Assembly: GCF_005503695.1 (NCBI RefSeq)
Contig: NZ_SCMU01000002.1
Location: 186,001-250,000 of the forward strand
DNA length: 64,000 nt
Direction of reading: 5' to 3'
From: Sphingopyxis sp. 2PD
GTDB lineage: Bacteria; Pseudomonadota; Alphaproteobacteria; Sphingomonadales; Sphingomonadaceae
The notes beneath the pieces are model-generated. The model saw only the letters and a list, made by a program, of their open reading frames with translations. It had not been told where the DNA came from and made no database searches. This document shows positions 55,461 to 63,796 of this stretch, one piece after another. The number at the start of each line of letters is the position of its first letter. Positions within the stretch are counted from its first letter, which is position 1. The position numbers and the translations under genes were made by a program.

Positions 55461-57623
55461 TTATTTCTCGACCCCCAGCTGCGTCAGCACGAAGGCGAAC
55501 TCCTCGGCGTCCTCGCGCAGCGCGCCCCAGCGGCCCGACTTGCCTGCATGGCCCGCGCCCATGTTGGTGCGTAGCAGCAGGGTCGCGTCGTTGGTGCGCG
55601 TCGCGCGGAGTTTGGCGACCCATTTGGCGGGCTCCCAATAGGTGACGCGCGGATCGTTGAGCCCTGCCGATACGAGCATGGGCGGATAGGCCTTGGCGGT
55701 CACATTGTCATAGGGGCTGTAGCTCAGCATATAGTCGAACGCGGCCTTGTCGGTGATCGGATTGCCCCATTCGGGCCATTCGCCGGGGGTCAGTGGCAGC
55801 GTCTCGTCGACCATCGTGTTGATCACATCGACGAAGGGCACGCCCGCGAGCACCGCGCCCCACAGTTCCGGCGCCTCGTTATAGACGACCCCCATCACCT
55901 GCCCGCCCGCCGAGCGGCCTTCGATCGAAATCTTGCCCGCGCTTGTATATTTGGCGGCGATCAGCCCTTTGGCGACGTCGATGAAGTCGTTGAACGTGTT
56001 CTTGCGCGCGGTGGTCTTGCCCGCGAGATACCAGGCGCGGCCGAGGTCGTCGCCGCCACGGACATGCGCGATCGCATAGATCATGCCGCGATCGACGAGG
56101 CTGAGGCGCGTGGTCGAAAAGCCCGGCGGCACGCGGTAGCCGTAGGAGCCATAGACATAGAGGTGCAGCGGCGCGCTGCCGTCCCGCGGCGTGCCCTTCT
56201 TATACACCAGCGACACCGGCACCGGGGTGCCGTCGCGCGCGGGCATGTTCACCAATTCGGTTACATATTCATCACGATTGTAACCAGACGGAATCTCCTG
56301 CACCTTGAGCGTTTCGAGTTTGCCGCTGGCGATGTCGTAATCATAAACGGTGTCGGGGGTGACCATCGATTCATAGTCGAGCCGCAGCTTGTCCTGATGA
56401 TATTCGGGATTGTCGCCCAATCCCGCGACATAGGTCGTCTCGGGAAATTTGATGCGGCCCGGGGTCAGCGGCGCGTCGTAGCGGCGGACATCGACCTGAT
56501 CGACGCCCTTTTCGCGCGATTCGAGGACGAAATAGTCTCGGAAGATCGACAGGCCGGTGATGTAATTATCGTCAGAACCGGGGATCAGCGTTTGCCATTC
56601 GCCCGGGTTGTCGAGGCTGGCGGTCGCGACGCGGAAATTGGCATGATCGTCGTTGGTGTGGATGTAGAGCGTCTTTTCGCGGACATCGACGCTGTATTCG
56701 CGGCCCTTCTTGCGCGCCGATACCAGCATCGGCTGGGCGCCCGGATCGTCGGCAGGAAGCAGATAGACTTCGCTCGTTTCATTGTCGCCGGTCGCGATCA
56801 CGATATAGGCGTCGTCGGCGGTCTTGCCGATGCCGACCCCGAAACCAATGTCGGCTTCCTTGTAGATGCGGACATCTTCGCTGACCGGGGTGCCCAGATA
56901 ATGGACATGGACATTGTCGGTGCGCCAGTTTTCATTGGCGAGGCCATAGAGCAGCGCGTCGCTGTTCTCGGTCCACACCAGCGACGACAGGGTGCCGGGG
57001 ATGACGTCGGGCAGCGCCTTTCCGGTCGTCAGGTCGGTGAAGCGTACCTCGAAGCGTTCCGAGCCATTGTCATCGACGGCATAGGCCATCAGCTTGCCAT
57101 TGGGGCTGATCGCGACGTCGGACAGGCGGAAATATTCCTTGTCCTTCGCCATCGCGACCTCGTCGAGGATCAGCGCGGCATCACCGCCCGCCGCGGGCCG
57201 CCGGTACCATTTCTTATATTCGGCGCCTTCCTCAAATTCGACCCAATAGACCCAGTCGCCGTCCTTTTGCGGCACGCTCGAATCCGCTTCCTTGATCCGG
57301 CCCTTCATTTCCTGGAACAGCGTCTCGACCAATGCGGCGTGCGGCTTCATCGCCGCGTCGAAATAGGCGTTCTCGGCTTTCACATAGTCGAGCACATCCT
57401 TGTCATCGATCACCGGATAGCTCTCGTCCTTCAGCCAGTGATACGGATCGGAGAGCTTCTTGCCGTGCAGCTTCATTTCATGCGAGCGCTTTTCCGCGAC
57501 GGGGGCGGCGGGCAGGGCAGGGGCGGGGCTGGTCAAGGCGGCGTCTTTCTGTTGGGCAAGCAGGGGCGATGATGCGAGAAGCGGGGTGGCAATTGCCGCC
57601 AGAAACATCCAAATAGCGCGCAT
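55461..57623 (-). CDS. ptrB: S9 family peptidase (oligopeptidase B type)
   Basis: 720 residues with an N-terminal signal peptide (MRAIWMFLAAIATPLLASSP), so probably periplasmic. A beta-propeller (about 60-440) precedes the alpha/beta-hydrolase with catalytic Ser in GRSAGGQ (about 570), Asp in GLNDPRV (about 653) and His in GAGHAGKSGR (about 691). Prolyl oligopeptidase-family enzymes cleave short peptides, and oligopeptidase B cuts after basic residues. The frame is open far upstream but only as a shadow of pepP. Divergent from pepP with 69 bases between. Confidence 0.92.
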   Translation of the reverse strand: MRAIWMFLAAIATPLLASSPLLAQQKDAALTSPAPALPAAPVAEKRSHEMKLHGKKLSDPYHWLKDESYPVIDDKDVLDYVKAENAYFDAAMKPHAALVETLFQEMKGRIKEADSSVPQKDGDWVYWVEFEEGAEYKKWYRRPAAGGDAALILDEVAMAKDKEYFRLSDVAISPNGKLMAYAVDDNGSERFEVRFTDLTTGKALPDVIPGTLSSLVWTENSDALLYGLANENWRTDNVHVHYLGTPVSEDVRIYKEADIGFGVGIGKTADDAYIVIATGDNETSEVYLLPADDPGAQPMLVSARKKGREYSVDVREKTLYIHTNDDHANFRVATASLDNPGEWQTLIPGSDDNYITGLSIFRDYFVLESREKGVDQVDVRRYDAPLTPGRIKFPETTYVAGLGDNPEYHQDKLRLDYESMVTPDTVYDYDIASGKLETLKVQEIPSGYNRDEYVTELVNMPARDGTPVPVSLVYKKGTPRDGSAPLHLYVYGSYGYRVPPGFSTTRLSLVDRGMIYAIAHVRGGDDLGRAWYLAGKTTARKNTFNDFIDVAKGLIAAKYTSAGKISIEGRSAGGQVMGVVYNEAPELWGAVLAGVPFVDVINTMVDETLPLTPGEWPEWGNPITDKAAFDYMLSYSPYDNVTAKAYPPMLVSAGLNDPRVTYWEPAKWVAKLRATRTNDATLLLRTNMGAGHAGKSGRWGALREDAEEFAFVLTQLGVEK

Positions 57624-57692
57624 CGAAAAATCCCCCGCGGTGTCGCCCGGATCGGGCGGGATCGCCCGCGATGTAGGAATAAGGAACGTCTG

Positions 57693-59519
57693 ATGTCCAG
57701 CACCATCCACGCCAATCGTCTTGCCCGCGTCCGCGCCGAACTGAAAGCGCAGGGTCTGGATGGCTTTGTCGTGCCAATCAGCGACGAGCATATGAGCGAA
57801 TATGTCGGTGATTATGCGCAGCGCATGGCGTGGCTGACGGGCTTCGGTGGATCGGCGGGAACGGCGGCGGTGTTGCCCGAAAAGGCCGCGGTCTTCGTCG
57901 ACGGACGCTATACGGTGCAGGTGCGCGATCAGGTCGACGGCGCGCTGTTCGACTATGTCGGCGTGCCGCAGTCGAGCGTCGCCGAATGGCTGGGTGCCAA
58001 TATCAGCGCGGGGCAGAAGGTCGGCTATGATCCGTGGCTCCACAGCATCGACTGGGCGCGCGGCCTCGAAAAGGCGCTGGCGGCGAAGGGGGCGAGCCTC
58101 GTTGCGGTCGACGCGAACCCGCTCGACGCGGCGTGGGACGACCAGCCGGTGCCGAGCGCGGCGGTGGTCACCGTCCACGACGCGGCGCTCGCCGGGCAGG
58201 CCGCGACCCAAAAGCGCGAAATCATCGCCGACTGGCTGAAGGCGAACGGCCTCGACACGACGGTGATGACCGCGCTCGATTCGATCGCGTGGACGTTCAA
58301 CATCCGCGGTACCGACGTTAGCCACACGCCGGTCGGGCTGGCCTTCGCGCTGCTCCATGCCGACGCCACGGCCGACCTGTTCATCGCGCCCGAAAAAATG
58401 ACCGACGCGGTGCGCGCGCACCTTGGCAACAGCGTCCGCATCCACGATCGCGACGCGTTCGAGGCGGCGCTCGCCGACCTTAAGGACAGACGGGTAGCGG
58501 TCGATCCCGACCGCGCGGTCGCGGCGATCTTTACCGCGCTCGAGGGTGCGGGGGCGAAGATCGCGCGCCATCGCGATCCGGCGGTGCTGCCCAAGGCGAT
58601 CAAGAATGACGCCGAACTCAGCGGCACGCGCGCGGCGCATGTCCGCGACGGCGTCGCGGTGTCGCGCTTCCTTAAATGGATGGAGGAGGTGGCGCCGCAG
58701 GGAGGGCTCGACGAACTCGGCGCCGCGGCGAAGCTCCGCGAATTTCGCGACGCCAATGGCGCGCTGCGCGACCTGTCGTTCGACACCATCTCGGCGGCCG
58801 GTCCCAACGGCGCGCTGCCGCACTATAAGGTCGATGAGACGACCAACCGCGCGATCGAGACCGGCACGCTCTATCTCGTCGATTCGGGCGGTCAGTATGA
58901 CGACGGTACCACCGACATCACGCGCACGATCGCGATCGGCGCGCCGAGCGCCGAAATGCGCCGCCGCTTCACCCAGGTCCTGAAAGGCCATATCGCGCTC
59001 GCGACAGCGCGCTTTCCCAAGGGCACGCGCGGCAGCCAGCTCGACATCCTCGCGCGGCAATATCTTTGGGCCGACGGGGTCGATTATGCGCATGGTACCG
59101 GGCACGGCGTCGGCAGCTATCTGGCGGTGCACGAAGGGCCGCAGCGCATCGCCAAGCCCGCGGGCGGACAGGCGGGGACCGAGGAGCCGCTGCATGCGGG
59201 CATGATCCTGTCGAACGAGCCCGGCTATTACAAGGCGGGCCATTTCGGCATTCGCATCGAAAATCTGGTGGTGGTGGTTCCGGTCCGCATCGATGGCGCC
59301 GAGGAGGATATGCTGGGGTTCGAGACGATCACCTTTGCCCCGATCGCGAGAGATCTGGTCGAAACCGCGCTGCTGTCGCCCGCCGAGGCCGACTGGCTCG
59401 ATGCCTATCATGCCGAGGTGTTCGCCAAGCTGGCGCCGGGACTGAGCGCGGACGATCGCGCCTGGCTCGAAGCGGCCTGCGCGCCGCTCGACCGCACCCC
59501 CGCCGCACTCGCGGCCTGA
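57693..59519 (+). CDS. Aminopeptidase P family protein (M24)
   Basis: Removes N-terminal residues before proline. The 608 residues have two N-terminal creatinase-like domains (IDWARGLEKALAAKG, SIAWTFNIRGTDVSHTPV) and the pita-bread catalytic domain. The metal ligands are visible: Asp in LVDSGGQYDDGTTDITRTI, His in HGTGHGVGSYLAVHEGPQ, Glu in NEPGYYKAGHFGIRIEN and in GFETITFAPI. The 3' neighbour encodes a thioesterase. Confidence 0.93.
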   Translation: MSSTIHANRLARVRAELKAQGLDGFVVPISDEHMSEYVGDYAQRMAWLTGFGGSAGTAAVLPEKAAVFVDGRYTVQVRDQVDGALFDYVGVPQSSVAEWLGANISAGQKVGYDPWLHSIDWARGLEKALAAKGASLVAVDANPLDAAWDDQPVPSAAVVTVHDAALAGQAATQKREIIADWLKANGLDTTVMTALDSIAWTFNIRGTDVSHTPVGLAFALLHADATADLFIAPEKMTDAVRAHLGNSVRIHDRDAFEAALADLKDRRVAVDPDRAVAAIFTALEGAGAKIARHRDPAVLPKAIKNDAELSGTRAAHVRDGVAVSRFLKWMEEVAPQGGLDELGAAAKLREFRDANGALRDLSFDTISAAGPNGALPHYKVDETTNRAIETGTLYLVDSGGQYDDGTTDITRTIAIGAPSAEMRRRFTQVLKGHIALATARFPKGTRGSQLDILARQYLWADGVDYAHGTGHGVGSYLAVHEGPQRIAKPAGGQAGTEEPLHAGMILSNEPGYYKAGHFGIRIENLVVVVPVRIDGAEEDMLGFETITFAPIARDLVETALLSPAEADWLDAYHAEVFAKLAPGLSADDRAWLEAACAPLDRTPAALAA

Positions 59520-59526
59520 GGCGGCG

Positions 59527-59988
59527 ATGGACAGCAGCAACGGCGAGGTGCCGCGCGAGGATTTTCGGGTCCACGAAACAGTGCGCGTGCGCTTCAACGA
59601 GATCGACGGTCAGAACATCGTCTTCAACGGCAATTATCTGGTCTATGCCGATATCGGCGTGACCGAATATTTCCGCGCCTTGGGAGAGGGGCAGCCCGGC
59701 CCCTATTTTCACCAATATGGTACAGATATTCGCGAGACACGGTGCGAAATCGAATATCACGCCCCCGCCCGGCTCGACGAGCAGATTACCATTGCGGCGC
59801 GAGTCAGCCGGTTCGAGCGGACGAGTTTCACCGTCCATTGCGCGATTTTTCGCGGCGCCGAGCGGTTGACCGATATCGCGATCAGCTATGCGCATGTCGA
59901 TCTCGACAGCGGCGGCGCAACGCCCTTACCCGGCAGTTTTATCGCCGAAGTGCGCCGATTCGAAAAGCGGATGCCGTTGCAGGCGTGA
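59527..59988 (+). CDS. Acyl-CoA thioesterase (4-hydroxybenzoyl-CoA thioesterase family)
   Basis: 153 residues of the hot-dog fold. VHETVRVRFNEIDGQNIVFN contains the Asp-x-x-x-hydrophobic pattern of the YbgC/4HBT active site, followed by YLVYADIGVTEYFRALG. Probably hydrolyses acyl-CoA in the cytosol; the substrate is not known. It starts 7 bases after the aminopeptidase gene. Confidence 0.82.
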   Translation: MDSSNGEVPREDFRVHETVRVRFNEIDGQNIVFNGNYLVYADIGVTEYFRALGEGQPGPYFHQYGTDIRETRCEIEYHAPARLDEQITIAARVSRFERTSFTVHCAIFRGAERLTDIAISYAHVDLDSGGATPLPGSFIAEVRRFEKRMPLQA

Positions 59989-60041
59989 TTCGCGAATCAT
60001 CAGGAAAGCCGACTAGCGGCATCTCTCAACCAAAAAGGTCG

Positions 60042-60069
60042 AAAAAAAGGGCCGCCCGAGGGGCGGCCC
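60042..60069 (-). terminator. Intrinsic terminator of the candidate sRNA
   Basis: Stem GGGCCGCCC/GGGCGGCCC with loop CTC, followed on the minus strand by TTTTTTTC. The U-tract is on the minus side only, so it cannot be the terminator of the preceding + strand thioesterase gene. Confidence 0.75.
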
Positions 60070-60155
60070 ATGAAAGTTTTGGGAGAGGATGCCTAAAAGG
60101 CATGCTCATATTGCAGCGCACAAAAAATTGTGCAACTGCGAAATGAGCATCTGCA
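60042..60155 (-). ncRNA. Candidate small regulatory RNA with intrinsic terminator
   Basis: On the minus strand a long stem-loop comes first: ATGCTCAT/ATGAGCAT, then GCAG/CTGC, then GCACAA/TTGTGC with a TTTT loop (60102-60150). It is followed by ATGCCT/AGGCAT (60089-60103), whose arm overlaps the outer stem by two bases. A C-rich single strand with CCTCTCCC that could pair with ribosome-binding sites comes next, then a 9-bp terminator GGGCCGCCC/GGGCGGCCC and seven T. A promoter-like TTGCAG, 18 bases, AAAAAT lies at 60190-60161. No minus-strand gene ends here. This is the classic layout of a trans-acting sRNA. Confidence 0.55.
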
Positions 60156-60249
60156 ATTGCATTTTTTGCAATCTATGGCCGGCGCTGCAATCGTTCGGTG
60201 CAATCGCCGCCCTCTCGCCAATCGCCGCGAGATCGCCTAAATTGCCGCC

Positions 60250-60717
60250 ATGGGAATGTTCAACAACGTCGATATCGGCGGCGGCCTGTCCGATTTCTGG
60301 GCCTATGTCCGCGAACCGCGTCCGCACCGCTGGGCCAGCTGGGGCGTTGCGATCGTGCTGCCGATCGTCGTTTTCTATGGTTTTTCCGAGCATCTGATCC
60401 GCACCGAGGAGCCGAAGGTGCAGATCATCTATTTCGAAAACTGGTCGGCCGACCGCAGCGCCGCCGAAATCCGCGCCGATTGGGTCGCGCGCGCGAAAGA
60501 AACGACGCGCGCCAATGCCGAAAAGCGCGCCGAATATCAGCGACTCGCCGATATGATGGGGGTCGAATATGATTCGGCCGAGGCCGACAAGGTGACCCGC
60601 GAAACGCTGGGCGAAGCGGAAGCGGCGGCGGCGAAGCAGAAAAAGCCCGTCGCTGCGGTGCGTTCGACGCTCGCCGAACGCGCCGCGCGCGGGCCGCAAG
60701 CGCAGGCAGCCGACTGA
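60250..60717 (+). CDS. Conserved membrane-anchored protein of unknown function
   Basis: 155 residues with a start at MGMFNNVDIGGGLSDFWAYV or at the internal Met. One hydrophobic span (WGVAIVLPIVVFYGFSEHLI, about residues 31-50) is followed by an Ala/Glu/Lys-rich helical region with coiled-coil-like heptads (about 70-140). Function unknown. It lies 4 bases before ribD and may share its transcript. Confidence 0.72.
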   Translation: MGMFNNVDIGGGLSDFWAYVREPRPHRWASWGVAIVLPIVVFYGFSEHLIRTEEPKVQIIYFENWSADRSAAEIRADWVARAKETTRANAEKRAEYQRLADMMGVEYDSAEADKVTRETLGEAEAAAAKQKKPVAAVRSTLAERAARGPQAQAAD

Positions 60718-60721
60718 GCGC

Positions 60722-61696
60722 ATGCAACGACGGCCCGCCGATGCCGACTGGATGGCGGTCGCCATCGCGCTGTCGCGGCGGGGCCGCCCGGCGGCGGCGC
60801 CCAATCCCAATGTCGGCTGTCTGATCGTCAAGGACGAGAAGGTCATCGCACGCGGCTGGACGCAAGCGGGCGGGCGCCCGCATGCCGAGGCGATGGCGAT
60901 CGCCGCGGCGGGAGACGCGGCGCGCGGCGCCACCGCTTATGTCACCCTCGAGCCGTGCGCCCACGCCAGTCCGCGCGGACCGTGCTGCACCGATGCGCTG
61001 ATCGCCGCGGGGGTCGCGCGCGTGGTCGTTGCGGCGCAGGATCCCGACCCGCGTACGAATGGCAAAGGCATGGCGCGGTTGCGCGATGCGGGGATTGCGG
61101 TCGTCGAGGGCGTCCTGGCCGCCGAAGCGCGCGCCGCGATGGTGCCCTGGTGGACGCGGCAGCTTGCCGGACGTCCGTTCGTCACCCTCAAGCTTGCGAC
61201 CTCGCTCGACGGCTGCATCGCGATGGGTGACGGGTCGAGCCGCTGGATCACAGGGGACCGCGCGCGCGCGCATGGTCATCTCGAACGCGCGCAGCATCAG
61301 GCGATCCTTGTCGGGCGCGGGACGCTCGACGCCGATGCTCCGCGGCTCGATGTGCGGCTGGCCGGATTGGCGGACCGCAGCCCGCAGAAGCTGCTGCTGA
61401 CCTCGGGCAACGCGCCCGCAGGCTGGACCGCCGTTGCCTCGCCCGATGCGATCAACGATGTCAATTCGGTGCTGGTCGAGGGCGGCGCCGGGGCCGCGTC
61501 AGCCTTTCTCGCCGCCGATCGCGTCGACCGCCTGCTGCTCTACCGCGCCCCGATCCTGATCGGCGGCGGCAAGCCCGCGCTGGGCGACATCGGGCTGACC
61601 GATCTGGCCGACGCCCATCGCTGCTGGCGACTGACCGACAGCCGCCTGCTTGGCAGCGACCGACTCGACGTTTACGAGCGGGTCAGAGAAGGATAA
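60722..61696 (+). CDS. ribD: Bifunctional riboflavin deaminase/reductase
   Basis: Converts the first pyrimidine intermediate through deamination and reduction in riboflavin synthesis. The 324 residues have an N-terminal deaminase with zinc ligands in HAEAMAI and LEPCAHASPRGPCCTDALI, and a C-terminal reductase (VTLKLATSLDGCIAMGDGSS, AILVGRGTLDADAPRL). The length is somewhat short for RibD. No FMN riboswitch is visible upstream. Confidence 0.95.
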   Translation: MQRRPADADWMAVAIALSRRGRPAAAPNPNVGCLIVKDEKVIARGWTQAGGRPHAEAMAIAAAGDAARGATAYVTLEPCAHASPRGPCCTDALIAAGVARVVVAAQDPDPRTNGKGMARLRDAGIAVVEGVLAAEARAAMVPWWTRQLAGRPFVTLKLATSLDGCIAMGDGSSRWITGDRARAHGHLERAQHQAILVGRGTLDADAPRLDVRLAGLADRSPQKLLLTSGNAPAGWTAVASPDAINDVNSVLVEGGAGAASAFLAADRVDRLLLYRAPILIGGGKPALGDIGLTDLADAHRCWRLTDSRLLGSDRLDVYERVREG

Positions 61697-61704
61697 CGAG
61701 CCCC

Positions 61705-62319
61705 ATGTTCACCGGCATCATCACCGACATCGGCACCGTTCGTTCGCGCGAGGATCGCGGCGACACGCGGCTGGTCATCGCCACCCGCTACGACACGGGC
61801 ACCATTGATCTGGGGGCATCGATCGCCTGTTCGGGGGCGTGCCTGACCGTCGTCGACAAGGGCGCCGATGCGGACGGGCATTGGTTCGCGATCGATGCGT
61901 GCGCCGAAACGCTCGCCTGTACCGCGCCCGGAATGTGGGACGCGGGTCGCCGCCTGAACCTCGAACGCGCGCTGAAGGTCGGCGACGAGCTGGGCGGGCA
62001 TATCGTCACCGGGCATGTCGATGCGGTGGGATCGATCGTGTCGGTCGTGCCCGTCGGCGACAGCGTGACGGTCACCGTCGCGGCACCCGCCGCGCTGGCG
62101 CCGCATATCGCGCCGAAAGGATCGATCACCGTCGATGGCGTATCGCTGACGGTCAACGACGTGACCGACCAGCCCGATGGCAGCGCGCATTTCACGCTCA
62201 ACATCATTCCGCACACGCAGGAAATGACGACGCTTGACGAAGCCGCGGCGGGGCGTCCGGTCAACCTCGAGATCGACATCCTCGCGCGCTATCTGGCGCG
62301 AATGCAGGCGCGGGGATAG
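61705..62319 (+). CDS. ribE: Riboflavin synthase, alpha subunit
   Basis: Dismutates two lumazines into riboflavin. The 204 residues contain two similar lumazine-binding beta-barrels, starting MFTGIITDIGTVRSREDRGD, with GGHIVTGHVDAVGSIVSV opening the second. It follows ribD by 8 bases as part of a short riboflavin operon. ribB and ribH are not in the window. Confidence 0.95.
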   Translation: MFTGIITDIGTVRSREDRGDTRLVIATRYDTGTIDLGASIACSGACLTVVDKGADADGHWFAIDACAETLACTAPGMWDAGRRLNLERALKVGDELGGHIVTGHVDAVGSIVSVVPVGDSVTVTVAAPAALAPHIAPKGSITVDGVSLTVNDVTDQPDGSAHFTLNIIPHTQEMTTLDEAAAGRPVNLEIDILARYLARMQARG

Positions 62320-62351
62320 TTGGCCTGCAAGGCCGGTTACGCGAGTATCTC

Positions 62352-62578
62352 ACGCAAAGGCGCAAAGGCGCGAAGAGGAAAACCAGCGCGGCGGGCCTTT
62401 CGATAATCTCACACAAAGGCACAAAGATGGCCGCCTTCCCAAACACCGCAGTGCGAGAGCCGCGCGAGGCGCCTTTTTGATGCTCGCCTGCGGCGACAAG
62501 CGACGGCTGCGCAAAAGCGCGCCATCTTTGTGTCTTTGTGTGAGATTCCTTTTTCTTTGCGCCTTCGCGCCATTGCGT
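62352..62578. repeat. Nested CAAAGGCGCAAAGGCGCGAAG inverted repeats
   Basis: The outer arms are ACGCAAAGGCGCAAAGGCGC (62352) and GCGCCTTCGCGCCATTGCG (ending about 62577). The inner arms TCTCACACAAAGGCACAAAG (62407) and CTTTGTGTCTTTGTGTGAGA (ending 62545) are nearly perfect. It fills most of the 290-base gap between ribE and mmcB and belongs to the same AAAG-rich family as 46653-46786. Confidence 0.7.
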
Positions 62579-62609
62579 AGGAAAATTTTCCTGCACGACG
62601 CTGGCGGCC

Positions 62610-63080
62610 TCAGCCTTCCCCCCACGGCCCCGCAATTTCCGGGTCCATCGCGATCATCGACCGCCGCATTGCGATCCGTCCGATCCGCAGCAGTTCGGCC
62701 TTGCGACGCGCCGGGGCGAGGTTGCAGCTCGCCGCTTCGCGCGCCACCGCGGCGCCATAGCGGTCGGCGATGATCAGGCCGGAGGTTTCGGGGCGATAAT
62801 CGGGGGTGTCGAGGATCGCGGGGTTGAGCCCCGCCGCCAGCGCCCAATAGAAACGATCGCACCAGTCGCAATAGTCGGGCCATTTGCCGTCGCCGTGCAG
62901 GTCGGCGCGGCTGACCTTGATCTCGACGATTGTGATGTTGCCCTTGGCGTCGATCGCGGTCAGGTCGGTGCGCCGCCCGTTGGGCAGCGGCACTTCGGGG
63001 ATGGCGACCAGCCCCTGCTGCGCGAACAGGCGGCACACGCCGCGCGCGACATCGGCGGCGGTAAGGACATCAATCGACAT
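62610..63080 (-). CDS. mmcB: MmcB-family DNA repair protein
   Basis: 156 residues with a nuclease-like fold: RLFAQQGLVAIPEVPLPNGR, then TDLTAIDAKGNITIVEIKVS with the acidic/Lys pattern of PD-(D/E)XK-related domains, and WPDYCDWCDRFYWAL. Caulobacter MmcB is SOS-linked and acts with ImuB-type translesion systems. Genes on either side (ssb) are also DNA-related. Confidence 0.88.
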   Translation of the reverse strand: MSIDVLTAADVARGVCRLFAQQGLVAIPEVPLPNGRRTDLTAIDAKGNITIVEIKVSRADLHGDGKWPDYCDWCDRFYWALAAGLNPAILDTPDYRPETSGLIIADRYGAAVAREAASCNLAPARRKAELLRIGRIAMRRSMIAMDPEIAGPWGEG

Positions 63081-63118
63081 GGCCGGACATCTGCATGATG
63101 CTGGACGCGATCCAAAAG

Positions 63119-63185
63119 CCGTAGCCCTGAGCCTGTCGAAGGGCGCCTATCCGATAAGCGCCCTTCGACAGGCTCAGGGCTACGG
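63119..63185. repeat. 28-bp perfect hairpin, CCCTGAGCCTGTCGAAGGGC element pair
   Basis: CCGTAGCCCTGAGCCTGTCG... (63119-63146) is exactly complementary to the arm at 63158-63185, around an 11-base spacer. It lies between the co-directional ssb and mmcB and would end or process an ssb transcript. Same element family as the pair at 14149-14236. Confidence 0.8.
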
Positions 63186-63210
63186 TTTCAATCCAGTCGT
63201 CGGCAGACGA

Positions 63211-63765
63211 TCAGAACGGAACGTCGTCGTCCAGATCGTCGTCGAAGGGCGGACGTCCGCCGCCTCCGCTCGAACCGCCGCCAAAGCCGCCGCCGGACGA
63301 TCCGCCCGAGCCGCCGCCCTGGTTCCAGCCGCCACCCGAGCCACCGCCCGAACCGCCACCGCTGCCCCAGCTATCCTCGCCGCCACCGCCGCGCGATCCG
63401 CCGCCGCCACCCGGCGCGCCGTCGAGCATGGTCAGCGTGCCGCCCATCCCCGCGATCACCACTTCGGTGGTATATTTGTCGTTGCCGTCGCGGTCCTGCC
63501 ATTTGCGGGTGCGCAGGCTGCCCTCGATATAGACTTTCGAGCCTTTTTTGAGGAAGCGTTCGACGACCCCGACCAGCCCTTCGCCGTTGATCACGACATT
63601 ATGCCATTCGGTGCGCTCCTTGCGCTCGCCGGTCATCCGGTCCTTCCACTGTTCGGAGGTCGCGATGCGGATGTTGGCGATCTTGCCGCCATTCTGGAAC
63701 GACTTGATTTCGGGATCGGCGCCGAGGTTGCCGATCAAAATTACCTTGTTGACGCTGCCAGCCAT
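63211..63765 (-). CDS. ssb: Single-stranded DNA-binding protein
   Basis: Coats ssDNA in replication and repair. The OB domain is at residues 1-110 ([39 protein letters not shown]). A long Gly/Ser-rich linker follows (about 120-170), and the acidic tip [10 protein letters not shown] binds partner proteins. It starts [20 protein letters not shown]. The 184 residues are typical for alphaproteobacteria. Confidence 0.97.
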   Translation of the reverse strand: MAGSVNKVILIGNLGADPEIKSFQNGGKIANIRIATSEQWKDRMTGERKERTEWHNVVINGEGLVGVVERFLKKGSKVYIEGSLRTRKWQDRDGNDKYTTEVVIAGMGGTLTMLDGAPGGGGGSRGGGGEDSWGSGGGSGGGSGGGWNQGGGSGGSSGGGFGGGSSGGGGRPPFDDDLDDDVPF

Positions 63766-63796
63766 GCCGCTCCGCTCCGCTTGAATGTTGGAAGGA

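Noticed and set aside
57624-59597. Extension of the minus-strand peptidase frame to about 1378 codons
   Set aside because: The region encodes the M24 aminopeptidase on the + strand with all metal ligands. The signal peptide at 57623 marks the real start of the peptidase.
60070-60098. A short minus-strand peptide frame (MPFRHPLPKLSWAAP...) within the sRNA candidate
   Set aside because: It runs through the terminator stem into the U-tract and has no ribosome-binding site, so it is not a credible coding sequence.
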